Of a stretch of 16,299 nt of DNA, positions 14,200 through 16,299 are shown one piece after another. Position 1 is the stretch's first letter; each line of letters begins with the position of its first letter. The notes below the pieces were generated by a model. That model was given only the letters and a program-made list of their open reading frames with translations. It was not told the DNA's origin and did no database searches. The position numbers were made by a program, and so were the translations under genes. The DNA is taken from contig DIDS01000013.1 of NCBI GenBank assembly GCA_002418265.1, positions 1 through 16,299 of the forward strand. The letters run 5' to 3'. Origin of the DNA: Acidimicrobiia bacterium UBA5794 (lineage in GTDB: Bacteria; Actinomycetota; Acidimicrobiia; Spongiisociales; UBA5794).

Positions 14200-15867
14200 A
14201 TGTCAAACAAGATTCATTCCCAGGACGTAACGATCGGATCGGCGAAGGCCGGTGCCAGAGCCATGCTGCGAGCCGTGGGGCTTGGTGAAGACGACTTTGT
14301 CAAGGCCCAGGTCGGCGTGGTGTCCGCTGGCAACGAAGTGACACCGTGCAATGTCACCGGACCGAAGCTTGCTGGGTTTGCAAAGATCGGTGTGCGCGAG
14401 GCTGGTGCGGTCGGACTTGAGTTTGCAACGATTGCCGTATCAGATGGCATCGCAATGGGGCATGAAGGGATGCGTGCATCCCTTGTATCTCGTGAGGTCA
14501 TTGCCGACAGCGTCGAGCTTGTCATGCATGCTGAGCGGTTCGATGCGATGGTCTCGATCGCCGGTTGTGACAAGTCGCTTCCCGGGATGTTGATGGCGGC
14601 TGCTCGTCACAACCTGCCCTCGGTGTTCCTCTACGGCGGATCATCCCTGCCAGGCGTTGTCGATGGCAAGGACATCTCGATTGTCGATGTGTTCGAAGGC
14701 ATCGGGGCCCATTCCGAGGGATCCATCACCGATGCCCAGCTCCTCACCATCGAGCAGAATGCCTGTCCCGGTGACGGTGCGTGTGCTGGGATGTTCACCG
14801 CAAACACGATGGCATCTGTCGGTGAGGCCATCGGCATGTCCCTACCGGGTTCCGCCTCAGTCCCTGCCGTGGATGCCAGACTTGACGACTACGCCCGCCG
14901 ATCAGGCGAGGCTGTCATTGCGCTCCTGAAGAAGAACATTCGTCCTCGTGACATCATGACGAGGGCCGCGTTTGAGAACGCGATCACCGTGGTCATGGCC
15001 CTTGGCGGTTCCACCAACGCGGTTCTCCACCTGATGGCGATGGCAAACGAGGCCGATGTCGATCTGACCCTTGAGGACTTCGACGTGATTTCGCGCCGCA
15101 CACCCCATATTGGCGATATGAAGCCGTTCGGAAAGTATCACATGGTCGATCTCGACCGGATCGGAGGGGTACCGGTTGTCCTGAAGCTCCTCCTGGATGC
15201 TGGCCTCCTTCACGGAGATGTGATGACGGTGACAGGCAAGACAATGGCCGAGAACCTCGCAGATGTAGAGGTACCAACGAATCAGGATGTGGTGCGATCG
15301 ATCGACAACCCGCTCGCTCCCGAAGGCGGCATTGCGGTGCTGCGCGGATCACTCTCGCCTGAAGGTGCCGTCGTCAAGATCGCCGGAATCGAACTTGATG
15401 TCTTCGAAGGAACAGCCAGGGTCTTCGACGATGAGCAGCACGCTCTCAAAGCGTTGTGGGCTCACGATCTCCATCCAAACGATGTCGTCGTCATCAGATA
15501 CGAGGGCCCGAAGGGTGGTCCCGGCATGCGTGAGATGCTTGCGATCACGGCGGCGATCAAGGGTGCCGGACTTGGCAAAGAGGTGCTGCTGATTACCGAC
15601 GGCCGGTTCTCGGGCGGAACGACCGGATTGTGTATCGGCCATGTGGCCCCAGAGGCTGCCCACGGTGGTCCGATCGGGCTGGTGCAGGAGGGTGACCGGA
15701 TCCGAGTCGACATTCCAAACCGTCGCTTGGATCTGCTGATCGACGAAGCCGAGTCCGCAAGCCGAAAGGCCGCTTGGGAACCGATCCCGCCGAGGTACAC
15801 CCGCGGAGCCCTCGCCAAGTACGCAAAGCTCGTCGGTTCCGCCGAGTCCGGCGCCGTCCTCTCATAG
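14200..15867 (+). CDS. ilvD: Dihydroxy-acid dehydratase
   Basis: This 555-residue enzyme converts 2,3-dihydroxy-isovalerate and its methylvalerate homologue to the 2-keto acids in valine, isoleucine and leucine synthesis. The length matches the family. Three cysteines expected to hold the Fe-S cluster are C50 (T-P-C-N), C123 (G-C-D-K-S) and C195 (in C-P-G-D-G-A-C-A-G-M-F); K125 follows the second and is the usual carboxylated magnesium ligand. Other marks are A-L-G-G-S-T-N-A-V-L-H, R-G-S-L-S-P-E-G and T-D-G-R-F-S-G-G-T. Other ilv genes are not nearby, so it is transcribed alone. The final G of its TAG is the first base of heptad repeat cluster 2. Confidence 0.97.
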   Translation: MSNKIHSQDVTIGSAKAGARAMLRAVGLGEDDFVKAQVGVVSAGNEVTPCNVTGPKLAGFAKIGVREAGAVGLEFATIAVSDGIAMGHEGMRASLVSREVIADSVELVMHAERFDAMVSIAGCDKSLPGMLMAAARHNLPSVFLYGGSSLPGVVDGKDISIVDVFEGIGAHSEGSITDAQLLTIEQNACPGDGACAGMFTANTMASVGEAIGMSLPGSASVPAVDARLDDYARRSGEAVIALLKKNIRPRDIMTRAAFENAITVVMALGGSTNAVLHLMAMANEADVDLTLEDFDVISRRTPHIGDMKPFGKYHMVDLDRIGGVPVVLKLLLDAGLLHGDVMTVTGKTMAENLADVEVPTNQDVVRSIDNPLAPEGGIAVLRGSLSPEGAVVKIAGIELDVFEGTARVFDDEQHALKALWAHDLHPNDVVVIRYEGPKGGPGMREMLAITAAIKGAGLGKEVLLITDGRFSGGTTGLCIGHVAPEAAHGGPIGLVQEGDRIRVDIPNRRLDLLIDEAESASRKAAWEPIPPRYTRGALAKYAKLVGSAESGAVLS

Positions 15868-15929
15868 TCAGACGTCAGATGACCGATGACCGAGTACCGA
15901 TGACCGAAGTCCGATATCCGATGACCGAA
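15867..15929. repeat. Heptad repeat cluster 2 (7-base period), after ilvD
   Basis: Nine units in register: GTCAGAC, GTCAGAT, GACCGAT, GACCGAG, TACCGAT, GACCGAA, GTCCGAT, ATCCGAT, GACCGAA. It lies between the convergent ilvD and SelW-like genes. Bases 15889-15911 are an exact 23-base inverted copy of 16277-16299. Confidence 0.85.
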
Positions 15930-15947
15930 GCTTACTTCTGAATCGGG

Positions 15948-16211
15948 TCAGTGCTCGCCTGGCGGCTCGGGGATGGGGCCGATCACGGCATCGATGGCTT
16001 CCAGGACTTCTTGGACCTCGGCGTGTCTTTCGAGATCTTTCTTTGAGAAGACGAGCTTGTCCCCGACGGTGACCTCAAACACCCCACCGCTTGACGGGAT
16101 GACAGTCACGTCATCGATGTAATGCTCGAACTTGTTGAGGATTGCTTCAACCATGCGCACGGCACGGTCTCGGTAGCCTCAAGAGGCGCAGTACTCAATG
16201 GATAGGTGCAT
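15948..16211 (-). CDS. SelW/Rdx-family selenoprotein with in-frame TGA (Sec11)
   Basis: The 70 residues downstream of a TGA (16179-16181) match the C-terminal part of the SelT/SelW/SelH (Rdx) thioredoxin-like family: V-I-P-S-S-G-G-V-F-E-V, then G-D-K-L-V-F-S-K-K. Read as stop, the TGA leaves a fragment lacking the redox site. Read through, the frame runs back to ATG 16209-16211 and gives MHLSIEYCASUGYRDRA, i.e. the family's Y-C-x-x-[CU]-G-Y-x-x-R-A with selenocysteine at position 11 and C8 as partner. The product is 87 residues, a normal family size. A hairpin of bacterial SECIS type follows the TGA. A TAnnnT box six bases before the ATG suggests a leaderless transcript. The likely role is a small cytoplasmic thiol/selenol redox protein; its partner is unknown. 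The alternative is a TGC-to-TGA mutation in a Cys homologue. selA, selB, selC and selD are not in this window. Confidence 0.78.
16150..16168 (-). promoter_or_regulatory. Putative bacterial SECIS hairpin
   Basis: On the minus strand ACCGTGC-CGTGC-GCATGGT forms a 7-bp stem (one G-U pair, plus a possible further G-U) with a five-base loop. The loop begins 17 bases after the TGA and its second base is G. As I recall the published bacterial SECIS model, it asks for a short apical loop with a G in the first two positions, a 4-16 bp stem, and 16-37 bases between TGA and loop; all are met. Confidence 0.6.
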
Positions 16212-16217
16212 GGCGCT

Positions 16218-16223
16218 ATCGTA
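16218..16223 (-). promoter_or_regulatory. -10 box of the SelW-like gene
   Basis: TACGAT on the minus strand ends six bases before the proposed ATG 16209-16211, and no Shine-Dalgarno is visible. The geometry matches that of the ilvD and SDR genes and independently supports the upstream ATG as the true start. Confidence 0.4.
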
Positions 16224-16249
16224 GGTGTCGGCTGGATTACGAATCACGG

Positions 16250-16299
16250 ATTTCGGACTCCAGACGTCAGACGCCTGACTTCGGTCATCGGTACTCGGT
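16250..16299. repeat. Heptad repeat cluster 3 (inverted orientation), at the window end
   Basis: Read from 16299 on the minus strand the units are ACCGAGT, ACCGATG, ACCGAAG, TCAGGCG, TCTGACG, TCTGGAG, TCCGAAA. It is the inverted counterpart of cluster 2 and probably continues beyond the window. Confidence 0.8.

Noticed and set aside
16179..16181. TGA as a true stop making the SelW-like gene a pseudogene
   Set aside because: Both sides of the TGA keep the conserved motif in frame, the position equals a known Sec site, and a fitting hairpin follows; still open until sel genes are sought elsewhere.

Overview
The window looks like chromosomal DNA from a high-GC Gram-positive bacterium, most likely an uncultured actinobacterium (Acidimicrobiia-like is my best guess from family resemblance only). 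The supporting signs are a PPOX protein of the F420-dependent type, a Fur-family protein resembling Streptomyces Nur beside a matching Nur box, an LCP cell-wall ligase, frequent GTG starts, and several genes whose TAnnnT -10 box sits 6-7 bases before the start codon (leaderless style).

Region A (1-8617, + strand) is a tight sugar operon. A ROK repressor is followed by a lipoprotein sugar-binding protein, two MalF/MalG-type permeases, a GH66 dextranase-like enzyme, a GH15 glucoamylase/glucodextranase-like enzyme and an MsmK-type ATPase. Most junctions overlap by 1-4 bases. Neither hydrolase has a signal peptide, so the likely scheme is import of isomalto-oligosaccharides or dextran fragments and cleavage to glucose in the cytoplasm. 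A palindrome over the promoter is probably the ROK operator. A perfect 15-bp hairpin separates the binding-protein gene from the first permease gene, and a hairpin ends the operon.

Region B (8719-12086, - strand) is an energy-coupling-factor type nickel/cobalt transporter (cbiM, PDGLE protein, cbiQ, cbiO). It is preceded by a Nur-like Fur-family regulator and a PPOX oxidoreductase. A Nur-box palindrome lies just before cbiM, which favours nickel. The regulator seems to start at a non-standard ATC codon behind a strong Shine-Dalgarno sequence.

Region C (12165-15867) holds unlinked housekeeping genes: an SDR oxidoreductase (+), an LCP protein (-) and dihydroxy-acid dehydratase ilvD (+).

Region D (15867-16299) holds the most interesting signal. 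A small SelW/Rdx-family gene on the - strand appears as a 70-residue fragment if TGA is read as stop. Reading through an in-frame TGA at 16179-16181 restores an ATG start and the full redox motif C-A-S-U-G-Y, with selenocysteine at the second position of the family's CxxC motif. A hairpin fitting the bacterial SECIS rules follows the TGA. The gene is flanked by inverted copies of a 7-base-period intergenic repeat that also occurs before ilvD.
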